Notes under the pieces: generated by a model | Seen by the model: only the letters and a program-made list of their open reading frames with translations | Database searches by the model: none | What the model was told of the DNA's origin: nothing | From: Mesotaenium endlicherianum | Lineage: Eukaryota > Streptophyta > Zygnematophyceae > Zygnematales > Mesotaeniaceae | Direction: 5' to 3' | Length of the DNA: 52,620 nucleotides | NCBI GenBank assembly: GCA_009602735.1 | Contig: WELA01007589.1 | Span: forward strand, 511,468-564,087 | Part shown: positions 10,790 to 22,132 of the stretch, one piece after another | Layout: every line of letters begins with the position of its first letter | Position numbering within the stretch: position 1 is the first letter of the stretch | Made by a program: the position numbers and the translations under genes

Positions 10790-12243
10790 GGCTGGTCTTT
10801 TCTCTCGACCTTAGGCAGGTGCTTGACCGGACACTGTTCTCTGTAGTGGCCTTTCTGCTGACAATGGTAGCAAGTAGATTTTGCTGAGGCTGGTCTCGGC
10901 TTAGTCCTACCACCACCCCTTCCATAGCCACCTCGAGAGGGACCACCTCTACCTCTAGACTGAATAGCATTGTACTCATACTCATATTCATCACCCTGAT
11001 TATCCTCAGCCTGGTCTCCTTCAACTGCATTGTAGGAACCGTGGGGCTTTTTGACAATCTTAGACACCAAAGCGTTACTCTGGCGCTTGTGATTGAACTG
11101 CTGCTGATCCCAGGCGTCAGCATCCTGGATCAAGTCAGCCAGTTTCTCATACTTTTTCTCAGCAAAATGACCAGAGACCTCGGATTTCAAGCCATACCTG
11201 AAGTATGCTATCCTATACCGTTCTGGCAAATCAGGCTGCTTCATCATGTTCTCTTGGAACTTTTGAGCAAACTCAGCAACTGAAGTGGTCTGCTTCAGTG
11301 TCAGGGAGATCATCGCATAGATAGCTTTCTCCTGCTGGTTGATGACATCAAACTTCTCATGCAACTTCTCGACAAACTCTACCCACGTAGGGTCACCGAG
11401 TTGCCGAGCCTTACGCTCTTCCTTCCAGTAAAGCCACCAGTCTGCGGCACTGCCTTTCAGTAGCGCACCGGTGTGCCTGACCTTCTCGTAATCTTGCAGT
11501 TCTGGGTAGTTCTCCAGCCACTGCTCAACATCCGCGAGAAACTTGATCAGGTAATATTTTCTGTTTCCCTCAAGATCATAGTCCTGGGGAGGTTTCGGCT
11601 TGGGCTTACTAGGCCCTCGGCCACCACCACTAGTGGTGTGAGACCCCAGTTAGTCTCTGTCCCGCAGTAGGGAAATTACGATTCTTTTGTCCTCCTGCTG
11701 GGACTGATACATGGTCGCCATTTGCGACTGCATCTGAACGAACAATGCTCCCAAGTCTACATTTTGGGGTGGTAGATTAGCAAATGCAGCAGCAGCGTTG
11801 GCATCTACTCGACGAGTAGTGTCGTCAACAATCCCTCTTGCTCCTGCAGCAGCAATTCCTGCCGCATTCAGCCGGTCACGTATTTGACCTAGGGGTACAT
11901 TGAGTTGTACGGCAGGAGGTGGGTTCAGAACATTGGCCCTTGATGCCATAAGTTCTTCAACAGTGCGCTCGTCAGCTGGCTGTCCTTCCCTCCTTTGTAT
12001 ATCTTCAGCGGCCTTTGCTACTTGTTCAGCTTCTAGTCTGGCTATCTCCTCCTCAGCTTGCTGAGCTGCGACTGAGGCAATAGCAGCTGCCTCATCTGCT
12101 GCCTCCCTAGCTGCAGTATCCGCTACTGCTTCCGAATAGGTACGGTTTCCCGCTACATGGCTTTCCGCCTGGTTTTCGACATTCTCGTTATCCTGGTTCT
12201 CCATGTCTCGGGAGTTGCTAGTTTGAGACCTTGTCCTTACCAT
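10765..12243 (-). pseudogene. Gypsy gag with one in-frame stop
   Basis: One frame runs from ATG 12243 to TAA at 10765, interrupted by a single TAA at 11652-11650. The first part (about 197 residues) is Ala/Glu-rich and helical (EAADEAAAIASVAAQQAEEE). After the stop, the same frame continues with a Gly/Pro linker and a capsid-like domain (KGSAADWWLYWKEE, DPTWVEFVEKLHEKFD, MKQPDLPERYRIAYFRYGL). An RGG-rich stretch follows, and a CCHC zinc knuckle (CYHCQQKGHYREQC) near the end. CAA to TAA would be a simple origin for the stop, but read-through or a separate downstream start cannot be excluded. The 3' end overlaps the pol frame at a slippery heptamer. Confidence 0.88.
10783..10789 (-). promoter_or_regulatory. 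-1 ribosomal frameshift slippery site (gag-pol)
   Basis: Minus strand reads T TTA AAA followed by G, with TTA and AAA being gag zero-frame codons. This fits the X XXY YYZ rule. The gag stop follows 15 bases later (10767-10765). A -1 slip enters the pol frame, which is open from here to 6980. A downstream stimulatory structure was not folded. Confidence 0.7.
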
Positions 12244-12260
12244 ACAAAGAAGACTGTGAT

Positions 12261-12276
12261 AACTGCTCCGATACCA
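12261..12276 (-). other. Primer-binding site, initiator tRNA-Met type
   Basis: One base inside the 5' LTR the minus strand reads TGGTATCGGAGCAG. The usual plant LTR-retrotransposon site complementary to initiator tRNA-Met is TGGTATCAGAGC, so this matches with one change. It confirms the strand and the LTR boundary. Confidence 0.85.
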
Positions 12277-12277
12277 C

Positions 12278-13023
12278 TGAAATGAATCGACTTACCAAAT
12301 AGGCGATTAACAATTAATAAAGATCTTTATATCAGCAAGTAATCTTTATGGTATTTTCCGTTAACTGGTTTAACGGCAAAGGACAACACACTAGCAGTGA
12401 ATAATACTCGTCAGTCAAATGAGAGTAAACTAGCATCAATAATGCAAATCAGTAAACTCATACATAAGCAAGGTTAGAAGACAGTGCGTATCAATGGCTT
12501 CTCGCCTTGGATTCAGATCTCTCTCAGTAAGCTGTACAAGAGAGTTGGCCTCGTTTCCGAATGCCGAACTCGAGAGCAATGCCTAGCATATGTACATGGA
12601 ATGAGTTTACTGTTCAACGGTCAGTGCGATGGCACCGCCTACCCGGGAGTTAACCACGTTGGTAGGACCTCGGTTAACCAAATCCACCGCCATCTCCCAT
12701 CATCCCGAATAGCCATCCATCATGGGGATGTCATCTGGCCATTCATCTAGCAGGTGGTACTTAGATGCATATCAAGGCAGTTCGCTGCTACCGAGCACGG
12801 AAGTCAGCTGGCTGTCAAAGAATGTGTCAGCAAGCTGACTTAAGTTGACTTCAGCCTGCTGCTTTTGGCCGAGTCATTAAACTGATAATTATGTAAAGTC
12901 CAGCAGACTGATTATTAACTAGAGTTCAGCAGACTGACTACTAACTAAAGTTCAGCAGGCTGAACTAAATTAACTATTATATTTAAATGAATATTATATC
13001 TACTAATATACTGATTCATTACA
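12278..13023 (-). repeat. 5' LTR of the gypsy element
   Basis: Pairs with 4714-5507. It lacks the gag-like insert of the other LTR but has one extra unit of about 27 bases in the CAGCAGACTGA motif array (near 12900-12960). An AT-rich stretch with TATA-like sequence lies close to its 13023 end, in the presumed U3. Confidence 0.93.
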
Positions 13024-13348
13024 GCGCCTTTCCTTCTCTTCTCCTTTTGCTCCTGCGCTCCCTTCTTCTTGGCAAAATGTGTAAGGCAAGAATGAGGTAG
13101 GATTGTGCCGGAATCGTGCCTTTCCAGGCACCACGCATGTGATTTCCTTTGGGAATTCCAGCGCTTAGTCACAGCGCTTAACATGCATGCAGCTCTTGCA
13201 GCTGTTCGTCGTGAGTCTTAAGTTATTCATTGTCAACCAGTATGCATGCACACCTTGTGGCAGTTGCGCGTGCCAACCAGCCTTCCGGTCAGCGTGCACG
13301 CCTAGGTGGCTTCCCAACCTATGTCCCTTGAGGTGGCTGCTTAAGGCG
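13024..13348 (-). repeat. Inverted repeat arm A (family X leader/LTR, copy 1)
   Basis: The reverse complement matches 13799-14141 along its whole length at roughly 75-80% by eye, with shared blocks such as TTAAGCAGCCACCTCA, GGCGTGCA and CTCATTCTTGCCT. It stops exactly at the gypsy LTR border, so the insertion truncated it. Orientation and position fit it being the 5' part of family X copy 1, whose pol resumes left of 4714. Confidence 0.75.
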
Positions 13349-13798
13349 TGGCAACCTCGTTTCTGGTCCATTGGCCAAGTTAATTGTTCCAGTCAACAAA
13401 ACCTGTCTTGGCATCTTGCTGAATGTGCCTTTCGTAGGTCCATAGCGTGGTCAACTTCTCAGCTGACTTGGCCGTTCAACCCCACCCATCCCTGAGAGTC
13501 GATTTTGACCTAATAGTAGTCACACTCTCCTGTGACTTTGACTAATGCTGACCAGCAAGGGTCAAGCAAATGGTCGATGAGTCAACGTTGACTTTCCGTA
13601 CCTGCATGGCCGTGACTTGCGCCACGCGTGCAGCGCCGTCAAACTAAACGTAGTCGCGACAGTGGGCGGAGATCCAGTTCCTGGGGCATTTTTGGAAGTT
13701 AGTTTTAGCCAAACCGGTTTCAGAGTGCACCCTGGCAAGGGTCAAGTTAGCCGTGGTTGCATAGGATGGCCATGTCAGCCATGATCCTGTGGAGAGGC
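13349..13798. other. Spacer between inverted repeat arms
   Basis: About 450 bases with no coding sequence recognised. GGCAAGGGTCAAG-like or AGCAAGGGTCAAG motifs occur at about 13553 and 13733 as short direct repeats. It separates two head-to-head repeat arms. Confidence 0.5.
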
Positions 13799-14141
13799 TG
13801 CCACAACTTAAGCAGCCACCTCAGGAGACATAGGCTTAAGGCCACATAGGCGTGCATGCCGACCGAAAGGTTAAGCAGGCACGCTCGATAGTCACGAGGC
13901 GTGCATGCATGTTAAGTGACGTCAAACAACTTAAGATGTTCTGAAGGAGTCCCGCGAGATTGCATGCAAGCTGAGTGTTGTGACTAAGCACTGGAGTTCT
14001 CGAGAGAGAACAGCATGCGTGGTACCTAGGAAAGGCACAAAACCTGCACAAATTTTGGCTCATTCTTGCCTCGCACAGTTTTTCCAAAAGATCAAAGCGG
14101 AGAGGAGCGCAAGAGCAAGAAGAGAAGAGAAGGAAAAGCGC
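13799..14141 (+). repeat. Inverted repeat arm B
   Basis: Partner of 13024-13348 in opposite orientation. The arms with their ~450-base spacer could form a large hairpin or give fold-back RNA if transcribed. Confidence 0.75.
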
Positions 14142-14857
14142 GAAGGAGAAGAAGTTCCCAAGGCCACAGAAGAGCCAGGAGACACGCTTCTGTCGACGCT
14201 TGAGACTTTCTCCCTCTCATTGTACCATAGAAGTTAGGATTTTGGAGTTCCCAAGAAGGGATATCATTTGTAAGGATAGAGGGCTTGCAGAATAGAATCT
14301 GCTAGGATTTCTAGCGCAGACTTGAGTCAAATACCACAAACGTGCAAAGGCACATAAAAAAGGTGAGTACTGTGTTAGTTTCCAACTTCTCAGAAGTCTC
14401 GATCGTCGAATTTCTGTTAGCAAGAGCAGAATTAGCAAGTAAAGCCCTCAGCGGTGAGCCGAGTGAGCCCAGCCAGCAGTGAAAACTATTAGGCACGGGG
14501 TTGAGTGAAGAGCTCAAGCCAGGTCAACATAAATGCTTTAGCTTCAGAGTTTTGTAAGCTGTGACTTGGTGAAAGTGAAGCGAAAGCCTTGGTGGACGAA
14601 TTTTTCTGAAACTTGGTGTTGTTGTGCTGATCTGCTAAGACGTGGTTTCTGCAAACTAGAATTTGTTCACTTGTGCAACCCTCAACTTGGGCAAAAAAGT
14701 CTATTTGGAAGTACGACGCTTTTGTCCTTGTAAGGAAAATAGAGAAATAAAAACTTTGTGCAAAATTGTTAAGTGCTGAATGATGAAGGGATGAGAATTG
14801 CTTGGTGTGGAAAACGCTAAGCATGGATTTCCCTCACTGAGTGGTGTAAGTGCAGAA

Positions 14858-15145
14858 AGACCAAAAATTGGTCAGCTGGCCACTGACACACATGTGAAGG
14901 GAAATCTACCAGGTCAACTCCCTACATGCAAAGACGTCAACTCCCCACAAGCAGAGACGCACCGACCAGTCGACCAGAGAAAGCCCACACGCGCGGAGGG
15001 CCACCGACACATCGACCAGGACGACGGCACACATGCTGGAAAGCCACACACGTGCCCAGTTTCCGACGCCGATAGGCACGACACGAAGGCGCCAAAAACA
15101 ACACCTTATCTATATTTTGTATATGTTGCAAGGATGCCTATTTAA
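14858..15145 (+). pseudogene. Family X C-terminal tail, copy 2
   Basis: The open stretch encodes ETHRPVDQRKPTRAEGHRHI, then DQDDGTHAGKPHTCPVSD. The corresponding tail of copy 1 reads EIHRLSTREI, VHRHVDQVDGTRAGKPQKCK and VSDT. DNA similarity continues for about 200 bases. There is no start codon in a sensible place and no upstream pol, so it is a remnant. Confidence 0.65.
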
Positions 15146-15911
15146 TATTTGTCCCGTAGGGTAGTTGGACCTTTTGATTAAAGTCACCAAACTTTGTCAG
15201 ATTGATTATTTTTGCACAAAAATGAAAAAATCGTCAACCAAAAATGCTTTGATTGATTTCATCAAGAAGCCCCTTCAGATTAAAAGAGTTAGCACCCCAT
15301 GTCTTGTACCGAAGGCTGAAGACAGAGCTGACATTTGTGACTTCCCGACAACCATCGCGTTGAGCTGGGGTCATGGCTATGACTTGCTGCGGATGACCTG
15401 CTGATCAGCTCTTACAGCTATTGACCTTTTAATTAGCGTCAAGCGCAGCTGATTGCAAAATTGATTGAATATTGAAGAGAACATTTTGTGATGGTGTATT
15501 CACTACCACCTGTTAGTGAGTCTCATTCTTGATAAATCACAGCGTCCGGTGATGTCCATTGTAAGTTATGGCTGCACGACATCCATCATGAGGATGTTTG
15601 TTGGTACTCAAGTTTGGTGGTACAAGCACGAGGCCACATTTTAAAGCTCGATGCTTAGGCTTCACCCCAACCTCACATCCTCAGAGCTGTGGAGTGCGGG
15701 AAGAGCCCTAAGGGAAGACCAGATCTTAAAAATCTGCAGTTGACAAACATAACATGTGGAAAATATAAGTAAAATAATGTACTAAAATACAACCCCACCT
15801 GTTGAAGTGGTGTACTGCCCAGACCTGGCCCAGACTAACTTTTCTATCCCTGAACGAAGTCTCAGATAATAGACCAGGATGGTGACTTGCTAATCGCTCA
15901 CTACAGGAAAC
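15146..15911. other. Spacer downstream of CSP41b-like gene
   Basis: No gene or repeat recognised. It should contain the 3' UTR and polyadenylation region of the CSP41b-like gene to its right. Confidence 0.4.
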
Positions 15912-18505
15912 CTAGGCTGACACGGGCACCTTGACGCCCAGCTTCTCAAGAATCATGTCGTCGGTCGAGAAGTCGGCTGCCTTGCGGAACGTGCCCTGGC
16001 CAAAGTCGAGGTTGTACGAGTCGGTGAGGCCCTCCACGAGGCCAAACTCGGGCTTCCAGTCGAGGTCCCTCTCGGCCTTCTCGTTGGAGGCAAAGAAGTG
16101 CTGCAACACATCATCGTCATGGGCACCGTTGCATCCGTCAGCCACCAGAGGGGCACCAAATAATCTCTACAAGGAAAATTCAGACTCGTCCTTGGCACAC
16201 ACTGCGACAACTAGTGCTCTTGTCGAATATTGATCTTTTATACGTCAACACATCGGATGCTCAACTGATGCCCCACTACCACAATCGGAGCCCCAGTCGC
16301 ACTTGAGGCGGGCACTGACATCCGGCTGTTGATGTGCTACTACTCTCCTTGGGTCAAGCACCGAACCTCTGGCTGTACTATCTGCATGAGCTTCCCTTCA
16401 GGTGCCAGGCCTGAGTTTGACCGAGGCACTCGGCCAAGGCACTGTTTGCAAGAGCACACAAAATGCACATGACGAGATGCACAGCACAGCGGGACCCAAC
16501 AAGATTTGACAGCGTGTGGCGATGGTGATATGCAGAGAAGGGGCGTAACCAAAGAACACAAGAGGGAGGGAGGGAGGGAGTAAAGTGAGGAAGGACCTGG
16601 TCGCGCAGAGGGAAGCCCTTCTTCTTGCCAAAGTCAAAGTCCTTGGGCCTGAAGTGGACGAGCTGAGGCTCGGGGAAGCCGCCCGCCTTGGCGCACGCCT
16701 TGGCAATGCCGTCAAAGGTGGCGTACTTGGGCCCCGAGATGTTGTACACCTGGCCGATGGCCTTCTCGTTTCCGAGCACAGCCACAAACGCTCTCGCCAG
16801 GTCCTGGTACAGAGGGTAGGGGAAAGAGGGAGGGAGGAGCTCAAATAATTATGTAGTGCCAAGGTGGGGCATCTGCTCTTATGGCCGCCCAAAAGCCCCC
16901 TCCCCCCCCCCCGCCGCCCCCCTTCCTCCACATGTTGGTGGAAAGCCCATGCTGAAAAATATTTGAGGGCTACCAAAAGGTAAGGGCGGCGGCAGACAGA
17001 GGCGGGACAGCCGAGATGAGAAACAGAAGCTCAAGGACAGGGAAGTACCACAACATGGCCGAGCTGAGTGATCTGGAGGCCAGGCGTGGGCACTGGGATG
17101 GGGCGGCCGGCCTTGAGGCGGTGGAAGAACCACTCCTCCACGGGGTTGTAGTTCAGGGGGCCGTAGATGTACACGGGGCGGACAGATGTCCAGCGCACGT
17201 TGCGCGCCTGCAGGAGCGCCTCCGTGTCCAGCTTGCCCTTGTGCCTGCTCTTCTGGTCCACCGCATCCTCCTGCACGCCGCGTGTGAACGCACGATGTCT
17301 ATGAGAGCACGACGGGCGCAAACGCACGATGCCTATGAGTGCATGGAGGGTGTGGAATGTGCCCCAAACGATTCCTTCTGGGCGAGGTGAAGTTGTGCAG
17401 CCACAAAGCGTACACAAATCACGGCACTGGGGGAGGTGACATTGCACACCGAAGGGTTTAAACAACTTCTTGGTTCTGGGTTATGAGAGGCATGCAAAAA
17501 CTACTCCGTGCAAGTGTGATCGTGATATTTTATAGTACTGCTGGACCCTGCCTTTGTCACTACGAAGCTCCGAGTTGTAGAAGGTGTAAGAACATCCATA
17601 GTGCCTTGATGCCTTCCATATCTTCTGGCTCTACAGACTGGCATCATAATAGAACCTGTCACCATGACGCGCAGAATGGACAAGAGGCTACTGCTCCTAT
17701 GTTTCCAAGAAGAGAAATGTTCACCATTCCTTTCTAGCCTCGCGTCGAGTGTCCGCTTGCTTGTATCCCACAAATGGTTGAATTGGTATAATATTTCGCT
17801 CCACTTTCTGCTCCCATACCCTGCTTAGAGTCAGCCAAACTTGGAGGTTAACCCAACTCGTGGGCCTGTGTTGGCTGTCTCGTTCTTACCTCGCGGTGAG
17901 GAAGCTGGTCGGACTTGAGGTACACCCCGGCGGAGGAGCAGAAAATGTACCTGCAACAGTTTGAAAAGAGCGGCTCGTAGCACTCAGAAGCTAACGTACG
18001 TACATGACAGCTACGCCTCAAACTCCAATCTCGACATTCAAAGCTGGCAGCAGTTCACGGAAGACGTACCCCATGCCGCCCATAGCTTTCGAGTTCACAG
18101 TACGTTTGTGTGTGTGCGCGCCCCGCAAGCCGATGCCATCGCAGGACTGCAGTAACCAGGGAAGGTTCTGAGGAACTTTAACAGCAAACGCTGCAGTGCT
18201 ACACGCTTGTTGCTTACAACCCATACGCACTCTTACTCGACGCACAGCCATATCTGCACCGTACAAGAGACTGACTCCGTAACCAACTCTATCACGTGCA
18301 GCACGCCAGACGTGGAGCTGACGCAACGACAGCACTCTTGAGCCTGGACATGTCCTCAGAAGCAGCGCCCTTGTTCACATTCCCCTCTATCCGCCTCCAC
18401 CCCCACCCAGACAAAGAAGTGAGAAGTAGAGGCAGCCCCTTTCACAGAGGCTCGGAAAGCTTTTCAAGAACCAGCTGGGGGCGAGGGAGCCAGCGGGGGG
18501 GGGGN

Positions 18506-18547
<42 letters not shown>

Positions 18548-21500
18548 CGCGCAATATTTCACGGCAACTTTATTGGTTGCCGTGCTCAGCTGAGACCAGC
18601 CTGCTGACTTTCCTTGGTGCCTCCTGGAGAACCTCTTCCTCTTTCCATTTCCTAGCATGGCATGATGCAAGTGTACCTCGGACTTGGCCCGCCCAAACAA
18701 ACAGAGAGACAAGGGAACGAGCTGTTCCGAGCTAAATCACCCCGACGCAGCACAACCTCGTTCATGTATCAGCAGCTCTACCAGCCCTTCGAGCCTGCTG
18801 CAAAGTGGAACAGTGCTGTAAGATTCCGCTCTGGCCCGCAGCACTTAGGGGTGTGCCTGCCAAGTCCAACGGTGAGAGGACTGCAGGAGAATAGAAAGGA
18901 GGGACAGGTGGGAGGGGGGCAGATGGGGCAACGGGAGGGAGAGAAGGGAGGGCGGAAGGGGCCTGGGGGAGGGGAGGGAGGGATGGAGGCGGCAGGCGGC
19001 AGGAAGGGTAATGGAGAGGAAGGCATACTGGTCAAGGTTGGGAAGCGCATCCAGGATGGGCTCCACGTCGGCAGCCTCTCGGCCTGTCGGAAATAGAACA
19101 AAGAAAGGCCAGAACAGAGACGAATGAAGGGCGTGCCAGTGGTCAGTAACCCTGCTGCTGCTCCTGCCACTGTACAGTGACATGCAACGTGCAAATCATC
19201 CTGCAAATGAATGCCAGATTTTGGCTACTCTCATGAAACTGCCTCTGATGATCTACCAATCTGAAGCAACTGACTGGTCAGAGTTGGCTTGCTGTGTATC
19301 TTGGGGAGGCTGGGGACCACGTGCCGGCAGAGACAAGAGCCGGCAAGGGGCAGCAGAAAAAGTCGCAGGCATTTCTGGACTTCAGTTCTGCTACTCCTGC
19401 TGCGCAGGCTTTTATCTTACTCGAAAGCCAAAAAACTTGTGTGCTTGGTGACAAGTGTTGCCACAAATCAGCAGCGCAAGACAGCGTGGAGAGCGAGCAG
19501 ATCACATACCCAGCTGTGGGGGCTCTACGTACTCTACTGGCTGCAGGCTAACCACGTCAACAACTTGTCCAGTCCAACACGCCCTTCTAGATCGCTGAAG
19601 TTCTTCCACCTACAAGTGCACGCACACGGGCTCTATGGTGCAGCAATCGTGTCTGAAGCACGGTGATACAGTCACATGAGCACGTCAGGAGGACGGCGGA
19701 GCTATTTATGTCCATTGTCGAATATGAACAGGCAAAGCCTTTGGCGAAGGCAGGAGTTGTCCGCCACATGTGGCCCAGCATACGACCGGCATGGGTTGGT
19801 GGGAGAGCAACCAGAGCCAGCACATACCATTGATATCGTACACGACTTCGAAGCCAGAGTCGGAGAGGGCTGCCTTGAGGCCCTCGATGTCGGTCCTGTC
19901 TCCCTTCAGGTGCTTCACCTGAATTTTTGTGCTCCCACCCGCCCCGCCAAGTCACCAGCTTGACTCGCCAAACTTTCAGGCAGCTGGAAGAGCTGCGCCT
20001 ATATGAAGTGCCTACGCTGAGCCCCCAGCTGCCGAATGCAACAACATCCACCGCCAACACGTGCTTCACTGCATGTCTCAAGCATTTTCTGCCAGAAAGC
20101 CCAGCTCTCCCCAGCTGTCCGAGGGAGGGGGCTGTCGGGCACAATTACAGAATGTAAACAATCTCCCCAGCCGTTCCGGTCGCTACCAGAAAATATCAGC
20201 AGTGGACATGATCCCGACTGTCAGTGTTTCGGATGCACACTCACAGCCCCGGGTTGTGACGCCCTGTTGTAATTCAAAGTATAAACTATGAATGTTATGT
20301 TAGAGAGAGTATGATAATGCAGGCGCCGCACATGTGCATTTTCAGCTCACCTTGGAGGCGTACTCCTGATACTCCTCGTCAGACTCGCCAGGGATCTGCT
20401 GAGTCACCGGAGCCTTACCACGCGTGAACAGCGTCACCTGCGTCACAGTCGTCAGCAAGCCTTGTTACCTCAGCACTCCGCACCCGTGGCAGCTCGTGTA
20501 ACATCCGACCGAAAGCTCAGAGAATGAGGTCAGCCACAAACGAGCTCATTACCAGATGAGTGGCAAAGACTGGTGCAGGTGGTGATGAATGTATAATATA
20601 ATTTGCTTACATTATATATAACGTGCTTGCTTGTACTGTGGTGTCCTAGTCTGCTTATATCAGAGGGCAAACTGGAGATTGGCACACCGGAGGAAGGAGC
20701 AAGAGCTGCAGGAAGCTGCAGCTAGCATGTGCAGCGTCAGCAAGAGGCTAGAGGAAGAGCCTGGGCTGCCAGCTCACCTCGTGACCGGCCTTGACAAGCA
20801 GGCGAGCGAGGTAGACCCCGATGAAGCGGGAGCCTCCCATCATGAGGATTTTCTTGGGCGCCACAGCTGCCGCAGCAGACGCAGACACTACAGCTCTCCT
20901 TCCCCTCCCGCTCCTCGGCGCTACCGCTGCTACCTGCTCAAGGGAGGCGTGGGCAAGAAGCTGATCAGCCATAAGGTGACTCGCATGGTGCAGCCCGCTC
21001 TCAACATTCGGATCTAGATGAAAGCTGAATCTTTCTGTGCTGGCCTGCCCTCTTGGCTGTGATGAAAGTGGCTCGGCAATGTGATCATTTACCGGCCAAG
21101 GAAGCCCTCGAGCATTCCAAGGGAAGGAAGGAGAGAGCGCACGTGTCTGCTGATTTTTTGTCTGTTGTTTTCTAGGGCAACACATTGAGTAGCAACAGAA
21201 CAACACTGCCAGTATTGTAGCGGAGTAAGTTTGTTTCTCATACGCTGTTTATATATGGGTGCAACACGTGGCTGTAATAAAAAGCTGCAAAAAGACATCA
21301 CTACATAGGTTTTTTAAAGGCCAGATACTAAAATTTGGCTCAGTATGAAGCTGGAAGCATTTGCTTAGAATGGTGACTGATCCTAATAATTTAGCCCTCC
21401 AGCACTTACCAGGGAGATCAGGTCAGTTGCTGCCGCCTGTCCCATCTTGAGGGAGTCCACCTTGAGACCGGAGAACGAGGCTGTGAGTGGGGAAGCATGG

Positions 21501-22132
21501 AATGCAACCTGCTGCACAGCGGGCCTTCTGCTGCAACCAAGAATGACGTTGTCATCTGCTTAAGAGACGTCCAATGTCAGTGGGATCCAGGAATGACCAC
21601 TGAGCTGAATATGCAAGACAGCTACAATTGGTCGTTTGAGCTGAGATTGGACAGGACTGGTCGTGAGGGTGGGCATAAGTTCCTTCATCACATTAGTTCC
21701 CACATGCCCTGGCCGCGGGTGTACCTCCCTTACGCTCATGGATGTGCGTGTGGTTAGATACTTGAACACACAGGATGTATACATTAGTCGTTTACTTGCA
21801 TGCTGTAAGGAGGACTTTTCTTCACAAGAGCTGGAAAACATTGAAGGGAGATATGACGTCCTAAAAACAACACATCAACTGGAACACCAATTGATGCAAG
21901 CTATCGTGCCTATTGTAAGTGACAGCACCAAAGCGGCTCAACACTTTTGAAAATGAACACTTGCTTATAAAATCCACCGTGATCACATTGTTATTTTCAC
22001 ATCATAGGGCCAGCTCGCTCCGGCTATATGCGAGGTATGAATCCTTGCAGCATACCTTACAGAAACCTCTGCAGATGCACCAAATGTGGCAACGACATTG
22101 CTGACCGCTCTTGCAGCTAAAGTAGACGCCAT
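15912..22132 (-). CDS. CSP41B: CSP41b-like chloroplast stem-loop RNA-binding protein
   Basis: Ten exons on the minus strand: 22132-22081, 21480-21410, 20933-20778, 20437-20351, 19918-19828, 19083-19029, 17950-17890, 17270-17049, 16803-16597 and 16100-15912. They join in phase to 396 residues, close to the ~380 of plant CSP41b. The family is an atypical short-chain dehydrogenase fold that binds and protects plastid mRNA and rRNA. The GxxxFxG-type motif GGSRFIG is at 74-80, followed by VTLFTRGKAPVTQQIPGESD. Conserved blocks follow: IFCSSAGVYLKSDQLPH, RPVYIYGPLNYNPVEEWFFH, GKKKGFPLRDQ and GLTDSYNLDFGQGTFRK. Exons 1-2 (MASTLAARAVSNVV..., SFSGLKVDSLKMG...) give a Ser/Ala-rich plastid transit peptide. 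They are less certain: the exon 1 donor (G|GTGCAT) is weak and was chosen for phase. Exons 3-10 are firm. It shares an upstream region with the molybdopterin gene. Confidence 0.9.
18495..18547. repeat. Poly-G run with one N
   Basis: A 53-base G run with an N at 18505 lies in an intron of the CSP41b-like gene. It is probably a sequencing or gap-closing artefact, so true intron length is unknown. G/A-rich sequence at about 18895-19020 in the same intron seems genuine. Confidence 0.8.

Larger units (their letters stand above)
4714..13023 (-). mobile_element. Near-intact chromodomain Ty3/gypsy retrotransposon
   Basis: An 8.3 kb element on the minus strand. From its 5' end: LTR (13023-12278), primer-binding site, gag (12243-10765), pol (protease, RT, RNase H, integrase, chromodomain; to 6980), an extra ORF (6712-5503), and the 3' LTR (5507-4714). 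LTR ends are TGTAATGAATC and GATTCATTTCA in element orientation. The LTRs agree at roughly 95% by eye outside indels, suggesting a fairly recent insertion. Lesions are one in-frame stop in gag and one frameshift in the extra ORF; pol is open throughout. No target-site duplication is visible (flanks ttctg and gcgcc), suggesting a flanking deletion or recombination after insertion. Confidence 0.93.
13799..15145 (+). mobile_element. Family X copy 2, internally deleted
   Basis: Begins with inverted repeat arm B (13799-14141). It continues through about 650 bases of non-coding leader-like sequence and ends with a coding tail (14858-15145) resembling the C-terminal tail of family X copy 1. RT, RNase H and integrase are absent. 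The simplest reading is a non-autonomous or deleted member lying head-to-head with copy 1. The outer boundaries are uncertain. Confidence 0.6.

Noticed and set aside
13349-13798. Possible CRISPR-like or tandem array between the inverted arms
   Set aside because: Only two short similar motifs; no regular repeat-spacer pattern, and the context is eukaryotic.
18296-18712. Glycine- or proline-rich open frames
   Set aside because: They are the translation of the poly-G/N artefact within an intron.
20778-21206. Longer upstream start for the CSP41b-like protein, or start at ATG 20972
   Set aside because: The stretch just before 20933 is a classic polypyrimidine tract plus CAG acceptor, and two upstream exons join in phase. 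The ATG is probably intronic.
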